A stretch of DNA of 64,000 nucleotides from Lachnospiraceae bacterium UBA7050. Its GTDB lineage: Bacteria > Bacillota > Clostridia > Lachnospirales > Lachnospiraceae. Each line of letters starts with the position of its first letter. Position 1 is the stretch's first letter. Shown in pieces: positions 24,601-34,036 of this stretch. A model generated the notes under the pieces. It did no database searches and was not told where the DNA came from. It saw only the letters and a program-made list of their open reading frames with translations. The stretch spans positions 80,280 to 144,279 of the forward strand of contig DLAJ01000010.1 of NCBI GenBank assembly GCA_002493905.1. Reading direction: 5' to 3'. A program made the translations under genes and the position numbers.

Positions 24601-26739
24601 TTATTCATAGACCCTGCTGCCCCAGATCGTCACCTGATTCTCGATTCCCATCGCCGTAAATACGACAGTCTCAATATTGGTATTTTCTACAGCCATTTCC
24701 AGACTGACGCCGCTGTAAGTTACCCCGTCAAAATTGAGGATGATATATGGTGTACCCGGCTCCAATGCCCATGTACCCGTATAATCACCGCTGATCTTTC
24801 CGTCCTCAGTTAACGTGATAAACTGCGGTTTTTTCGTCTCCAGACTTTCATAATCAATATCCAGTTCATGAATGATCATCTCATAATCGCCTGCTACCTG
24901 CGATACAGAAAGCCCGTTTGGCGGCAGGCTCTCGCCTACGGTCTGATAGGGCGCTGCCACAAGCCAGCCTTCTTTGTTCACAAAGAGCTGGTGCACTTTC
25001 ACATAGTGCCCCTCCGTTCCATTGCTCGTACGCGTATGGAATACGATATAAGCACGCCCGTCCTCATCGACGAACGCGGAATTGTGCCCCTGCGCCACCT
25101 GTCCCGAAATGAAGTTTCTCCATTTGTAGCCGCCGAACAGACGTACGCCGCGGCTCATGTTAAAGTTCATCGCATAGGTATCAAAATAAGGGTCATTTCC
25201 AAGCGCATCCACATAACCGCCGTCGGGCGTCTTAGAACGGTATACGCGCACATTATAGCCGCGCGCTGCTTCCAATCCACCGTAAGAAATAAACAGGTAA
25301 TAATAATCGCCTATTTTTTCAATATAGGAAGCTTCGCCCGACACATACATGCCGCCCGCGATTTTCTTTCCGAAATAAGCATCCGAGTGAATGTCCGTCT
25401 CATAGCTGACGGTATAATCACGCAGTCCCGTCTCCTCGTCAAGTGCGAGCATGAAAATGCCGCCGGACCAGGAACCATAGCTCATCCACAGATTTCCGTC
25501 GTCATCATAGAACACACACGGATCGATGCAGTTCGGATACATATCGCCCCATTTGTGATTATCCACCCCATTTGTTACATAGCGTTCCGGTATCTCTTCC
25601 TCCCCCGTCACGAGCGGCGCGTCCGTCAGCGCATAATCATCCGCATTAAAGCCGCCATACACGATTGTTCCTGCATAATCATAGGGACCTTCAAACGCAT
25701 CCGCCGTCAAAAGTACAATATTTGATTTCCAGTCGTCCCCATTTGCGCTCAAATACATGCAATACTTGTTCATCGACGTATTATAAATAACATCCGGCGC
25801 CCAAAGATATCCGTTCCAGCTGTCCGCACGGTCGTCTAAATTCCATTCCCGTATCTGTGCTTTGACGTCCTCCGTGAAATTACCCTGTATCACGCTGTCC
25901 ATACTCGTCCAGTCAGTCAGATTCAAGGAAGATGCCCCGCATAAGAAGCTGCCGACAATATAATAGGTGCCGTCCAGATCACGGAAAATGGACGGATCAT
26001 GACAGGTCACTCTCTGCGCAATCGCAATATTCTCCTGATCTATGACAAGCAGGTCCTGTGATGCCTTAAAATTGATGACGGCACGGATCATGATCTCCTG
26101 ACCCGCATACTGCACCTTCACATAAGGACGTACCGTAATCTCCTCAACATCCGCCGCCGCTGCCTGTGCAGGCATTGCCGGCACCATGCCAGCCGTCAGT
26201 GCCAGCGTGAGGAATAAGATCAGTGCGTTCTGTTCTGCTTTTCCGTTGTCTGCCTTGGCTTTATTCCCGCCGTTTTTGCCGTTCCCTTTTTTCTTTTTTA
26301 ACAAAAGAAGCACGACAACGATCACGACAACAGCGGCAATGACGCCAGCTGCAATGCCGATCATCACGCCGCTCCCCATGCCCTGTGAGACATAGATTTC
26401 CCCATCGCCGACAAACACGCCGGAAAGCTCAAATGTCTCACCCGCAGCGATCTCAGGAAACTCAGTCGGTGCGGAGCCCTCGGATGCTTCTATAATCCCA
26501 TCCGTATTGCTGTATGTAAAATTCGTCGCTGCCAGCGTCCAGTGCTTCTTTGTATTCTCAACACGGAGCGTATAATGAATCTCTTCGCCCGCGCGGTACT
26601 CTGCTTTGTCCGTCTCAATCGTCACGGAAACACCGCTCTCCGATGATGTATTTGACGTCTCACCCTCGGCAGCCACCGTCATCGCAAACAGTGTGCCAAG
26701 CAGACAGACGCAAAGCCATGCCATGATTCGTTTTTTCAT
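24601..26739 (-). CDS. Membrane-anchored extracytoplasmic GH43 with internal second export signal
   Basis: About 712 residues. A signal peptide (1-25) leads into a CARDB-like beta domain (about 35-115), a membrane helix (125-147) with a KKKKGNGKNGG basic stop, a second hydrophobic stretch (171-192) ending in PAQAAAA like a second signal peptide, then a GH43 propeller (about 200-600; base Asp in CHDPSIFRD, Asp in NCIDPCVF, acid Glu in VSGEASYI) and a C-terminal beta domain. Both beta-rich parts should face outside. A start at 26739 is preferred to 26751, whose AGGA directly abuts the ATG; neither has ideal spacing. It follows the GH27 gene by about 106 nt. Likely surface arabinan/arabinoxylan-degrading enzyme. 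Confidence 0.85.
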   Translation of the reverse strand: MKKRIMAWLCVCLLGTLFAMTVAAEGETSNTSSESGVSVTIETDKAEYRAGEEIHYTLRVENTKKHWTLAATNFTYSNTDGIIEASEGSAPTEFPEIAAGETFELSGVFVGDGEIYVSQGMGSGVMIGIAAGVIAAVVVIVVVLLLLKKKKGNGKNGGNKAKADNGKAEQNALILFLTLALTAGMVPAMPAQAAAADVEEITVRPYVKVQYAGQEIMIRAVINFKASQDLLVIDQENIAIAQRVTCHDPSIFRDLDGTYYIVGSFLCGASSLNLTDWTSMDSVIQGNFTEDVKAQIREWNLDDRADSWNGYLWAPDVIYNTSMNKYCMYLSANGDDWKSNIVLLTADAFEGPYDYAGTIVYGGFNADDYALTDAPLVTGEEEIPERYVTNGVDNHKWGDMYPNCIDPCVFYDDDGNLWMSYGSWSGGIFMLALDEETGLRDYTVSYETDIHSDAYFGKKIAGGMYVSGEASYIEKIGDYYYLFISYGGLEAARGYNVRVYRSKTPDGGYVDALGNDPYFDTYAMNFNMSRGVRLFGGYKWRNFISGQVAQGHNSAFVDEDGRAYIVFHTRTSNGTEGHYVKVHQLFVNKEGWLVAAPYQTVGESLPPNGLSVSQVAGDYEMIIHELDIDYESLETKKPQFITLTEDGKISGDYTGTWALEPGTPYIILNFDGVTYSGVSLEMAVENTNIETVVFTAMGIENQVTIWGSRVYE

Positions 26740-26845
26740 ACTCTTACCCATTCCTTTCTATGACCTGCGGATTCCTGTGCCGGCAGCATCCCGTTCCGGC
26801 TGTTACCTTACTACTATATCCTAAATAGGAATCATGCCGTCCGCC

Positions 26846-28141
26846 TTACCGCCATACCCAAAATACGGAACCATGCGGAGGAAGCAGCACAGAAACATCG
26901 TGCATCATTTTTCCCGCTTCATATGCTCCGTCCCACGCAGAATGCATCTTCTTTCCCATAAGCGAAATGCCATTTGCCGAAAGCGCCGCAGCATCAGGAA
27001 ACAGCTTACGCTCCCGTTCCCCCAGATTAAACAGCGCAAGATAGATACTGCCGTCCACACGGTTCTCATTCATCCAGACCGCGCTCTCCTCATCACGGAA
27101 AAGCTGTCTTGGCGTACCGCCGTTTTTCACGCATGCCAGCAGCGTTTCATTGGTCAGAAGCCCCATTGTCCAGTCGTCCAGTTTTGTCAGTTCCGCCCCG
27201 ATCATCAGCGGCGCACGAAAAATGCACCAGAGATTCATCATCGTGACCTGCTCCGTTCTGGTAAGCCCGGTATCGCGTTCATTTCCAAACGCTTTCCCGA
27301 TCTTTCCAAGCGGGAGCATATCGCAGTCTGGGAAACATCCCGGAGCCACATGCTTCTGCCACAGCTCGCACCGGTCAAACATATCCTTTAAGGACTCCCA
27401 ATGATCCCAGAAATCATCCGTGATGCGCCACATATTCGCATGCTGCGCATAATACCATGCTTCCTCGATCTTCGCAGGCCCCGGAGATAAGCTTAACACC
27501 ATTTCCCTGCCGCAGCGTTTAATCGCCCGGTGCAGCATGGCGATCTCCGCCCGCGCCGACGGCATATCCATGCGGCAGATATCGTCGCATTTGATAAAAT
27601 CAACGCCCCATGAGGCATACAGCTCAAAAATGGAATCATAATACGCCTGCGCACCGCTGCACGCCGGATTTAAGCCGTACATATCTGGATTCCACATACA
27701 GATATTCGCAGGGTCCGCAATCTCATCCGCTGTCTGGGACGAACCGAAAACAGGAAGATGACGGTGGGCTGCTTCACGCGGAATACCGCGCATAATATGA
27801 ATCCCGAACTTCAGCCCCTTTGCATGCACATAAGCGGCAAGCGGCGCGAAGCCCGCTCCCCCTTCCGCCGACGGAAAGCGCTGCGGGCACGGCAGCAGCC
27901 GTCCATATTCGTCCATCTCCACTTTTCCGAACGGAATATACTGATACTGATCCCGCTTAGAACCGACATCATAGGCATACCATTCAATATCAACAACAAT
28001 ATATTCCCAGCCGCAGGCCTTCAAATGCGCCGCCATATAATCGGCATTTGCTTTGACCTGTTCCTCATTAACAGTCGTATCATAATAATCATAGCTGTTC
28101 CACCCCATCGGCGGGGTGTCCGCGCAGGCGCCCTGCTTCAT
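26846..28141 (-). CDS. Glycoside hydrolase family 27 (alpha-galactosidase / beta-L-arabinopyranosidase)
   Basis: About 431 residues. The GH27 opening TPPMGWNSYDYY, the nucleophile region VDFIKCDDIC and the acid/base region WRITDDFWDHW are all present, with a small C-terminal beta domain. There is no signal peptide. The start at 28141 is chosen because GGAGGTG aligns with 8 nt of spacing; ATG at 28147 would be only 2 nt away. In GH27 the same fold serves alpha-galactosidases and beta-L-arabinopyranosidases; the arabinose context makes the second worth testing. Confidence 0.88.
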   Translation of the reverse strand: MKQGACADTPPMGWNSYDYYDTTVNEEQVKANADYMAAHLKACGWEYIVVDIEWYAYDVGSKRDQYQYIPFGKVEMDEYGRLLPCPQRFPSAEGGAGFAPLAAYVHAKGLKFGIHIMRGIPREAAHRHLPVFGSSQTADEIADPANICMWNPDMYGLNPACSGAQAYYDSIFELYASWGVDFIKCDDICRMDMPSARAEIAMLHRAIKRCGREMVLSLSPGPAKIEEAWYYAQHANMWRITDDFWDHWESLKDMFDRCELWQKHVAPGCFPDCDMLPLGKIGKAFGNERDTGLTRTEQVTMMNLWCIFRAPLMIGAELTKLDDWTMGLLTNETLLACVKNGGTPRQLFRDEESAVWMNENRVDGSIYLALFNLGERERKLFPDAAALSANGISLMGKKMHSAWDGAYEAGKMMHDVSVLLPPHGSVFWVWR

Positions 28142-28189
28142 CCGCATTCCACCTCCATCATTCCGCTTTTCACTCGCCCATAATCCGTA

Positions 28190-28227
28190 GAAGAATGCAA
28201 ACCAAACAAGTTCGGCCTGCATTCTTC
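28190..28227. terminator. Inverted repeat downstream of the Cys-rich gene
   Basis: GAAGAATGCA (28190-28199) pairs with TGCATTCTTC (28218-28227). It lies just after the stop at 28238 on the minus strand and before the GH27 gene; the lack of a long T-run makes it a moderate candidate. Confidence 0.5.
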
Positions 28228-28237
28228 CATACCTTCT

Positions 28238-28498
28238 CTACCACCTCTTATTCGGACATCTGCTCTCCTTCACGGCTGCCCGCAGTTCCACATAACAGCC
28301 GCAGGATAAACAGGTCCCCTCCGAAAGCTTCTCACACTCCCTGCAGACGGACAGGCGCTTCTCATAAAGTGCCTCCGGCGCCTTGAGCGCCTGATCAAGT
28401 CCGACGATATAGCGCTCCAGCTTCTCGCGGTATTCCGTTTCATTCAATTCGCGCAAAAGACAACGCCTGCACACTCTCACGGTCGATAAATCCGCCAT
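28238..28498 (-). CDS. Small cysteine-rich zinc-binding-type protein (DUF6171-like)
   Basis: 86 residues with Cys pairs in VCRRCLLRE, VCRECEKL and CLSCGCYVELRAA...CP, the last motif being typical of the DUF6171 group of Firmicutes. Probably binds zinc; function unknown. The start at 28498 is chosen because GGAGG lies 4 nt upstream and homology begins there. It interrupts the sugar locus between araD and GH27, flanked by hairpins on both sides, so it may be an independent unit. Confidence 0.65.
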   Translation of the reverse strand: MADLSTVRVCRRCLLRELNETEYREKLERYIVGLDQALKAPEALYEKRLSVCRECEKLSEGTCLSCGCYVELRAAVKESRCPNKRW

Positions 28499-28603
28499 GC
28501 CGCCTCCGTATCTGTCCTGATCTCTCACATACCCAAAAATGTCCCTTATTCCATGTGAGCGGTCCGCCTGAGATTTTCTACTCACATTATCTGAAAATGA
28601 CTT

Positions 28604-28644
28604 AGATTTTCTTGGGCTGGGTATTTTCCAGCCTTAGAAAATCT
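28604..28644 (-). terminator. Terminator of the GH43-kinase-araD unit
   Basis: AGATTTTCTTGGGCTGG (28604-28620) pairs with CCAGCCTTAGAAAATCT (28628-28644) with two mismatches. It starts directly at the araD stop (28645-28647). Confidence 0.65.
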
Positions 28645-29343
28645 TCATTTTCTTTGCCCATAATAGGCGTTTGCACCGTGCTTCCTGTAATAATGTTTAT
28701 CCTGCAGCTCCTGCGGTGCCGGTTGTATCCGCGCATTGATCTGCTCCGCCCGGGCCGCCATCTTGGCAACTTCTTCGAGAACCACCGCATTGTGCACAGC
28801 TTCGACCGCATCCTTCCCCCATGCAAACGGTCCGTGGTTCTTACACAATACGGCAGGAACCGCCGTCACGTCGATACCCCTGGTCTGAAATTCATGAACG
28901 ATCAACAGTCCCGTATTTTTTTCATATGCCTCGTCAATCTCCTCTTTTGTCAGCACACGCAGACACGGAACCTCGCCATAAATATAATCGGCATGTGTCG
29001 TGCCATAACACGGAATGCTTCTGCCCGCCTGCGCCCAGCTCGTAGCCCACGATGAATGCGTATGTACGACACCGCCAATCTCAGGAAACGCCTTATACAG
29101 CTCCGCGTGCGTCGGCGTATCAGAGGACGGATTGTATCTGCCCTCCACGCGCTCGCCGTCTAAATTCATGACGACCATATCCTCCGGCTTCATCGTCTCA
29201 TAGGGAACGCCGCTCGGCTTAATGACAAACAACCCGCTCTCGCGGTCGATCTCGCTTACATTGCCCCAGGTAAATGTGACAAGTCCGTATTTCGGCAGCT
29301 CCATATTTGCTTCGTATACCTTTTTCTTTAACTCCTCTAACAT
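28645..29343 (-). CDS. araD: L-ribulose-5-phosphate 4-epimerase AraD
   Basis: 232-residue class II aldolase-type zinc enzyme converting L-ribulose 5-phosphate to D-xylulose 5-phosphate. Substrate and zinc motifs: TWGNVSEID, KPSGVPY, SSDTPTHAELYKAFPEIGGVVHTHSSWAT (zinc His pair HTH and Asp/Glu nearby), TTHADYIYG and the third zinc His in CKNHGPFAWG. GGAG precedes the ATG. It follows the kinase gene by about 30 nt and is the last gene before a hairpin. Together with the kinase it links L-arabinose to the pentose phosphate pathway. Confidence 0.95.
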   Translation of the reverse strand: MLEELKKKVYEANMELPKYGLVTFTWGNVSEIDRESGLFVIKPSGVPYETMKPEDMVVMNLDGERVEGRYNPSSDTPTHAELYKAFPEIGGVVHTHSSWATSWAQAGRSIPCYGTTHADYIYGEVPCLRVLTKEEIDEAYEKNTGLLIVHEFQTRGIDVTAVPAVLCKNHGPFAWGKDAVEAVHNAVVLEEVAKMAARAEQINARIQPAPQELQDKHYYRKHGANAYYGQRK

Positions 29344-29373
29344 ATCGGCTCCGCTCCTTTTCTATAAGTTTCC

Positions 29374-30972
29374 TTAGAAACTGTCAACTGCCGCGCGTTC
29401 AATGGGCAGCGCCTTTTTATATTTTTCAATAAACGCATCAAACCCTGCCGCGTCGCCTGCATCGGGTTCCATTCTGACACCCTTGTTTCCTGCAAATACC
29501 TTGTTGTTCAGGTAATCGGCAAGCGCCTCACTGTCCGCTTTATTCAGCATATAGGAGGCAAGGAGCGCCATGCCCCACGCGCCGCCTTCTCCCGCTGTCT
29601 CCATCACCGAAACCGGTGTGTTTAACGCCGCAGCCGTAATGCGCTGCCCAACACCCGGCGTCTTATACAGCCCGCCGTGTCCGAGCATGCTGTCGATCTG
29701 AACACCTTCTTCTTTTGTCAGAATATCCATACCGACCTTGATTGCACCGAGCGCCGTATACAGATGCACGCGCATGAAATTTGCAAGATTGAATTTGGCA
29801 TCCGGCGTGCGCACGAACAGCGGGCGCCCTTCCTCAAATCCTGTGATCGTCTCTCCGGAAAAATAATTATACGCCATCAGACCGCCGCAGTCCGCATCCC
29901 CCTCCAGCGCTTTGCGGTACAACGTCCCGTAAAGTTCGTTCATATCCGGCTTTACGCCAAAGCACGCAAGACTTTCCTTAAAGAGATTCACCCATGCGTT
30001 TAAGTCGGACGTACAGTTATTACAATGTACCATGCCGACCAGATCTCCCGCCGGCGTCGTCACAAGATCGATCTCCTCATGCACCTTCTGCAAATCCTTC
30101 TCCATCACGACCATTGTAAAAACGCTCGTTCCGGCTGAAATATTTCCGGTCCGCGGCGTAATGCTGTTCGTCGCCGTCATACCGGTTCCCGCATCTCCCT
30201 CGGGCGGACACAACGGGATACCCGCCTTCAGACTGCCGCTTACATCTAACAGCTTTGCGCCTTCTTCCGTAAGAACACCGCCCCGATCGCCGGCGAGAAG
30301 CACCTTCGGCATAATATCATTCAATTTCCATGAAAACCCTTCGCCCGATACAAGCTCGTCAAATTTGCGCACCATAGCCGCATCATAATTCTTTGTCGCA
30401 AGATCGATCGGGAACATCCCGGACGCCTCTCCAACGCCGAGCACCTTCTCACCCGTCAGCTTCCAATGCACATATCCGTCCAAGGTTGTCATATAATCCA
30501 CTTTGGACACATGCTCCTCCTTATTTAAGATCGCCTGATACAGATGCGCAATACTCCATCTCTGCGGGATATGATAGGAAAATGCCTCCGTCAGTTTTGC
30601 CGCCGCCTCCTCGGTCATCGTATTTCTCCATGTGCGGAACGGCACAAGCAGCTCCCCGTTTTTGTCAAACGCCATATAGCCGTGCATCATTGCCGAAAAA
30701 CCAATTGCGCCGACTTCAGTCAGCGTAATGCCATACTGTTTTTTTACATCCGCGGCAAGCTTTGCATAACAGTCCTGCAGCCCCGCCCACACATCATCCA
30801 GACTGTAGGTCCATATCCCATTCTCCAGACGGTTCTCCCACTCGTGGTCTCCCTGTGCGATCGGAGTATTATCCTCCCCGACGAGCACTGCCTTGATGCG
30901 CGTGGAGCCGAACTCAATACCAAGCGCCGTCTTTGCTTCCTCAATTGCCTTTCTGTTTTTTTCCTGTCCCAT
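29374..30972 (-). CDS. FGGY-family carbohydrate kinase (L-ribulokinase role)
   Basis: About 532 residues. Two-domain ribonuclease-H-fold kinase: LGIEFGSTRIKAVLVG (phosphate 1), IGFSAMMHGYMAFD, TLDGYVHWKLTG, PEGDAGTGMTATNSI (phosphate 2), GTSVFTMVV and MLGHGGLYKTPGVGQR (adenosine motif). It differs in length and motifs from E. coli AraB and belongs to the clostridial group found beside araD, so ribulokinase is inferred from context. ATG at 30972 with AGGTG 5 nt upstream is preferred over GTG at 30978. No araA is in the window. Confidence 0.85.
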   Translation of the reverse strand: MGQEKNRKAIEEAKTALGIEFGSTRIKAVLVGEDNTPIAQGDHEWENRLENGIWTYSLDDVWAGLQDCYAKLAADVKKQYGITLTEVGAIGFSAMMHGYMAFDKNGELLVPFRTWRNTMTEEAAAKLTEAFSYHIPQRWSIAHLYQAILNKEEHVSKVDYMTTLDGYVHWKLTGEKVLGVGEASGMFPIDLATKNYDAAMVRKFDELVSGEGFSWKLNDIMPKVLLAGDRGGVLTEEGAKLLDVSGSLKAGIPLCPPEGDAGTGMTATNSITPRTGNISAGTSVFTMVVMEKDLQKVHEEIDLVTTPAGDLVGMVHCNNCTSDLNAWVNLFKESLACFGVKPDMNELYGTLYRKALEGDADCGGLMAYNYFSGETITGFEEGRPLFVRTPDAKFNLANFMRVHLYTALGAIKVGMDILTKEEGVQIDSMLGHGGLYKTPGVGQRITAAALNTPVSVMETAGEGGAWGMALLASYMLNKADSEALADYLNNKVFAGNKGVRMEPDAGDAAGFDAFIEKYKKALPIERAAVDSF

Positions 30973-31068
30973 ACTCACACCTATGCCTTTCTGATACCTG
31001 CCGCTTTGATGACAGCCGCCTTAAGCTGCAGGCACTATTCTGATCCTGTCTGCTTTCCATTTTTCCTA

Positions 31069-32049
31069 TCATAAAACTTTATTCCGGTAATCGAACACCG
31101 GATACCCGTCCCCGTCCCAAGCTACTTTCATCAACATTGCATGACGGTTCGGATCATAAAGCGGGTCTCCAACGATCTGGTCGTAGGTACGCGCATGATA
31201 GACGCAGATATCCGTACCATCCGCAAGAGAAGTAAAGCAGTTATGCCCCGGCCCGTAAAAACCCTTTTCCCTGTCCGAACACAGAACGGGCCGGCGTTCT
31301 TTTTTCCATGCACGGGGGTCTAATATCTCAGCGTTTTCATCAATGCTCAGCATGCCCATGCAGTAGCATTCACCTGTTGCACTCGCAGAGTACGTTAAAA
31401 ATATGCGTCCGTCCCGCTTTAACACTGCCGGCCCCTCATTCACCCAGATATCTACACGCTCCCAGTCATAATCCGGCGTCGTTAAGAGTACCTGCGCGGT
31501 TGCAAGCTTCGTCGGCGATTCCATGCGTGCGATGTAAAGATTGGATATCTGAATGCCGACACTTACTTTCTCCGCCCAGACATAATAATAAATCCCCTTG
31601 TTTTCAAAAATAGTAGCATCGAGCGAAAACGCCTCAAACGAATAAATATCGTCATCGGAACGCTGCATCTTTCCGCATTCTTTCCAAGGGCCGCTCATCG
31701 GATCATCGCTTAAGCATTCCAGTACATAGGGACGTATTTTCCAAACGTCCTCCTCTTCGCCCGCCGCAAAATACACATACCACTTTCCAAATAGATAGTG
31801 CAGCTCAGGCGCCCAGACATGCTTGCTCATCGGTCCCGATCCGTGCTTGGTCCAGATCACAGTCTCCTCTGCCGCAGCAAGCGCAGGAAGACTGTCCGCC
31901 TTCCGCAGAATGATGCGGTCATAGGCCGGAACAGACGCTGTGAAATAGTAACTGCCATCCGTATGCCTATATACATAAGGATCGGCGCGCTGCTCAATCC
32001 ATGGCTGGTTAAACTCTGTGATCACACCGTTTCGTTCTCTCTCGCTCAT
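31069..32049 (-). CDS. Intracellular glycoside hydrolase family 43 (arabinofuranosidase-like)
   Basis: About 326 residues, a single five-bladed propeller with no signal peptide. General base Asp in QRADPYVYRH, second Asp in SLDATIF, acid Glu in WVNEGPAVL. Short single-domain GH43 enzymes of this type release L-arabinose (or xylose) from oligosaccharides. The ATG at 32049 has AGGAGG 6 nt upstream. It begins the GH43-kinase-araD unit, downstream of the terminator at 32217-32252, so it may have its own promoter; a TGG-TATAAT (extended -10, 32066-32074) is present but would leave a leader of only about 10 nt. Confidence 0.87.
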   Translation of the reverse strand: MSERERNGVITEFNQPWIEQRADPYVYRHTDGSYYFTASVPAYDRIILRKADSLPALAAAEETVIWTKHGSGPMSKHVWAPELHYLFGKWYVYFAAGEEEDVWKIRPYVLECLSDDPMSGPWKECGKMQRSDDDIYSFEAFSLDATIFENKGIYYYVWAEKVSVGIQISNLYIARMESPTKLATAQVLLTTPDYDWERVDIWVNEGPAVLKRDGRIFLTYSASATGECYCMGMLSIDENAEILDPRAWKKERRPVLCSDREKGFYGPGHNCFTSLADGTDICVYHARTYDQIVGDPLYDPNRHAMLMKVAWDGDGYPVFDYRNKVL

Positions 32050-32216
32050 CATAGTCCTCCTGCTGATTATACCATATAAAAAGATAAAACACACATGCCC
32101 GTCCACGGCATCCGCCGCACATGGGAATCTATCTTTTATCCATGCAGTTTTGTCCTATTTTCACAAGCGCACGCTGAACCTGCCTGCAGAAACCAATTCT
32201 TTCGTTTCAGAGAAAA

Positions 32217-32252
32217 CACTCCGGATTCCGGTCGTGTCCGTCATCCGGAGTG
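32217..32252 (-). terminator. Terminator of the transporter operon
   Basis: CACTCCGGAT (32217-32226) pairs with ATCCGGAGTG (32243-32252); on the minus strand the hairpin is followed by TTTTCTCT. It lies about 70 nt after the LamG lipoprotein stop. A smaller ACCGT/ACGGT hairpin is at 32283-32298. Confidence 0.7.
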
Positions 32253-32320
32253 CTGCCCTAGCTTGATTTGATTTTTAATTGAACCGTTCTAACACGGTAC
32301 GTTTTACGAAACGCGCCTGT

Positions 32321-33901
32321 TTACTGAATGTCAACAAAGGAACCGTCAACCGTTAAGCAGAAGTATACATCACCCGTAACGGCAATGCCCGTGTACTTCT
32401 GGGTATGAACTGCACCCGCTGCAGACGTAACAACTGCTACGACATCCGCCGTATCGCCGTTGTTCGTTACAGTCAGTTCAACCGTTGCACCGTCCACATC
32501 GTCGATGAACGTATCCCAGTTCCAATCGCTCTCTGCGACAGCGATATTGTCATAACCGCCGCCCCAGCCCCAGTTATCGCATCGTACAACACCGTACTCT
32601 GCGTAGTCCGCATTGTCTTCTGCAGAGTGGCCGTCCGGCGTACTCTGAAGGATGCAGACAAAGTTGTTCCAGTTATTTAAGCCGCTGGACCAGTTCGTGA
32701 AATTCATCGTTACGGACTCGCCGTTCGGTACTGCTACAATATCGGAGAACTCCGTCCAGAATGCAGTTGTGCAGTCCTTTGCGCCGACTACCGTACCGGT
32801 CGTCTCCACGTCGCTGTGATCTCTTGCTACCGGCTCAGCAGGCTCTTCTTCTGCCGGAGCTTCCGGTGCTACGGACTCTACATTCGGGTCGCCCAGTGCA
32901 TACAGGGATGCTACCTGTCCTGCGGTAAGTGCGGTATCAAATACATAAAGGTCATCGATAAAGCCTTTGAAGATCGTATCCCAGTAGTTGATACCAAAAT
33001 AGGACTCAAACGTATCGCCGCCCGGCTGCATGATATTCGGAGCAAGGGACGCATCCCATGTATATCCGCCTTCCCATCCCATGGACGCGCCATTGGTGGA
33101 GAAGTTTTCCTGCGAATCATATGCAAGCTCGCCGTTTACATACCACTGTGCGCCGACTGTCGTAGAGCCTACAGGACCATTCTGCGCCTCGCCGGTGCAG
33201 ACTACCGTTACCATCACCCATTCCTTCTTGCCGGTGATCGCTTCGTCCTCGCCCTTAAAGCCCCACATCCAAGGCCAGCAGTCCGTGCCATCCTGTGCGT
33301 CGCTTGCCTCGTTCCGGCTCCATACGATCGGGAATGCCTTAAAGCCCGGGAACTCTGTCTGCGTAATGTTCATCCATGTTACGTTATTGCCTGCATCCGC
33401 AGCCCTGCCGATATTGTAACCAAGCTGCAGCGTTGCGCCGAAGTTGGAAAGCCGGTCCGCATTCATCCAGAATGATACGGTATACGCGTCCGTATTGGTC
33501 GGCTCTAACTTTAAGTCAATACCAAACTTACCGTCCACATATAATGCGTTTCCGACAGGACCATCCGCATAGGAGAACGTAACATCTGTCGGCTCAATGC
33601 CATAGGTCGCGCCATCATTGTCACCCACATTCTCCGTCTGGGTAACTGCCGAATAATTCTCGCCCGCACCCTCATCAAACGTGATATGCGCAAATGCTTC
33701 CGGAAGCTCTTCCGGTGTTACCTCCGCCGGTTCGTTCGTGTCTGCCGGCGTCTGCTCGTCACCCTGATTGTCGTCAGCCGGTGTCGTCGTCTCATCCTGC
33801 GTGTTGTTGTCCTTGTTCTTGTCGTCTCCTCCGCCGCACGCTGAAAGCAGTGTTGCCGTCATAGCCGTGCACAGAAGAATCGCAGCTAATTTTTTCTTCA
33901 T
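32321..33901 (-). CDS. LamG-domain lipoprotein with C-terminal carbohydrate-binding-like domain
   Basis: About 526 residues. Lipobox LLSAC places the lipidated Cys near residue 20. An Asp/Glu/Thr/Pro-rich linker of about 45 residues follows, then a concanavalin/LamG-type domain (about 65-275, ITFDEGAGENYSA... FIDDLYVFDTALTAGQVASLY), a Pro/Glu linker and a C-terminal beta-sandwich (about 305-460) rich in Trp and Asn (NWSSGLNNWNNFVC, DNWGWGGGYDN). No catalytic motif. GGAGG precedes the ATG at 33901. It ends the transporter operon, so a glycan-capture role on the cell surface is likely. Confidence 0.85.
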   Translation of the reverse strand: MKKKLAAILLCTAMTATLLSACGGGDDKNKDNNTQDETTTPADDNQGDEQTPADTNEPAEVTPEELPEAFAHITFDEGAGENYSAVTQTENVGDNDGATYGIEPTDVTFSYADGPVGNALYVDGKFGIDLKLEPTNTDAYTVSFWMNADRLSNFGATLQLGYNIGRAADAGNNVTWMNITQTEFPGFKAFPIVWSRNEASDAQDGTDCWPWMWGFKGEDEAITGKKEWVMVTVVCTGEAQNGPVGSTTVGAQWYVNGELAYDSQENFSTNGASMGWEGGYTWDASLAPNIMQPGGDTFESYFGINYWDTIFKGFIDDLYVFDTALTAGQVASLYALGDPNVESVAPEAPAEEEPAEPVARDHSDVETTGTVVGAKDCTTAFWTEFSDIVAVPNGESVTMNFTNWSSGLNNWNNFVCILQSTPDGHSAEDNADYAEYGVVRCDNWGWGGGYDNIAVAESDWNWDTFIDDVDGATVELTVTNNGDTADVVAVVTSAAGAVHTQKYTGIAVTGDVYFCLTVDGSFVDIQ

Positions 33902-34036
33902 TCTTTTTTCCTCCCTTAGAATGTTCCGGTCATCCATAGCCGGTTTGATACTGCTCATGTTTATATAGAACCCTCGCTCCAAAAGACCATCCAAAGCCTC
34001 CTGTCCGTATTACAGTCTCTGACTGTTCCCGGTTTC

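Noticed and set aside
32066..32074. Promoter for the GH43-kinase-araD unit
   Set aside because: The extended -10 is good, but the transcript would start about 10 nt before the ATG, inside the ribosome site; kept only as a remark in the gene entry.
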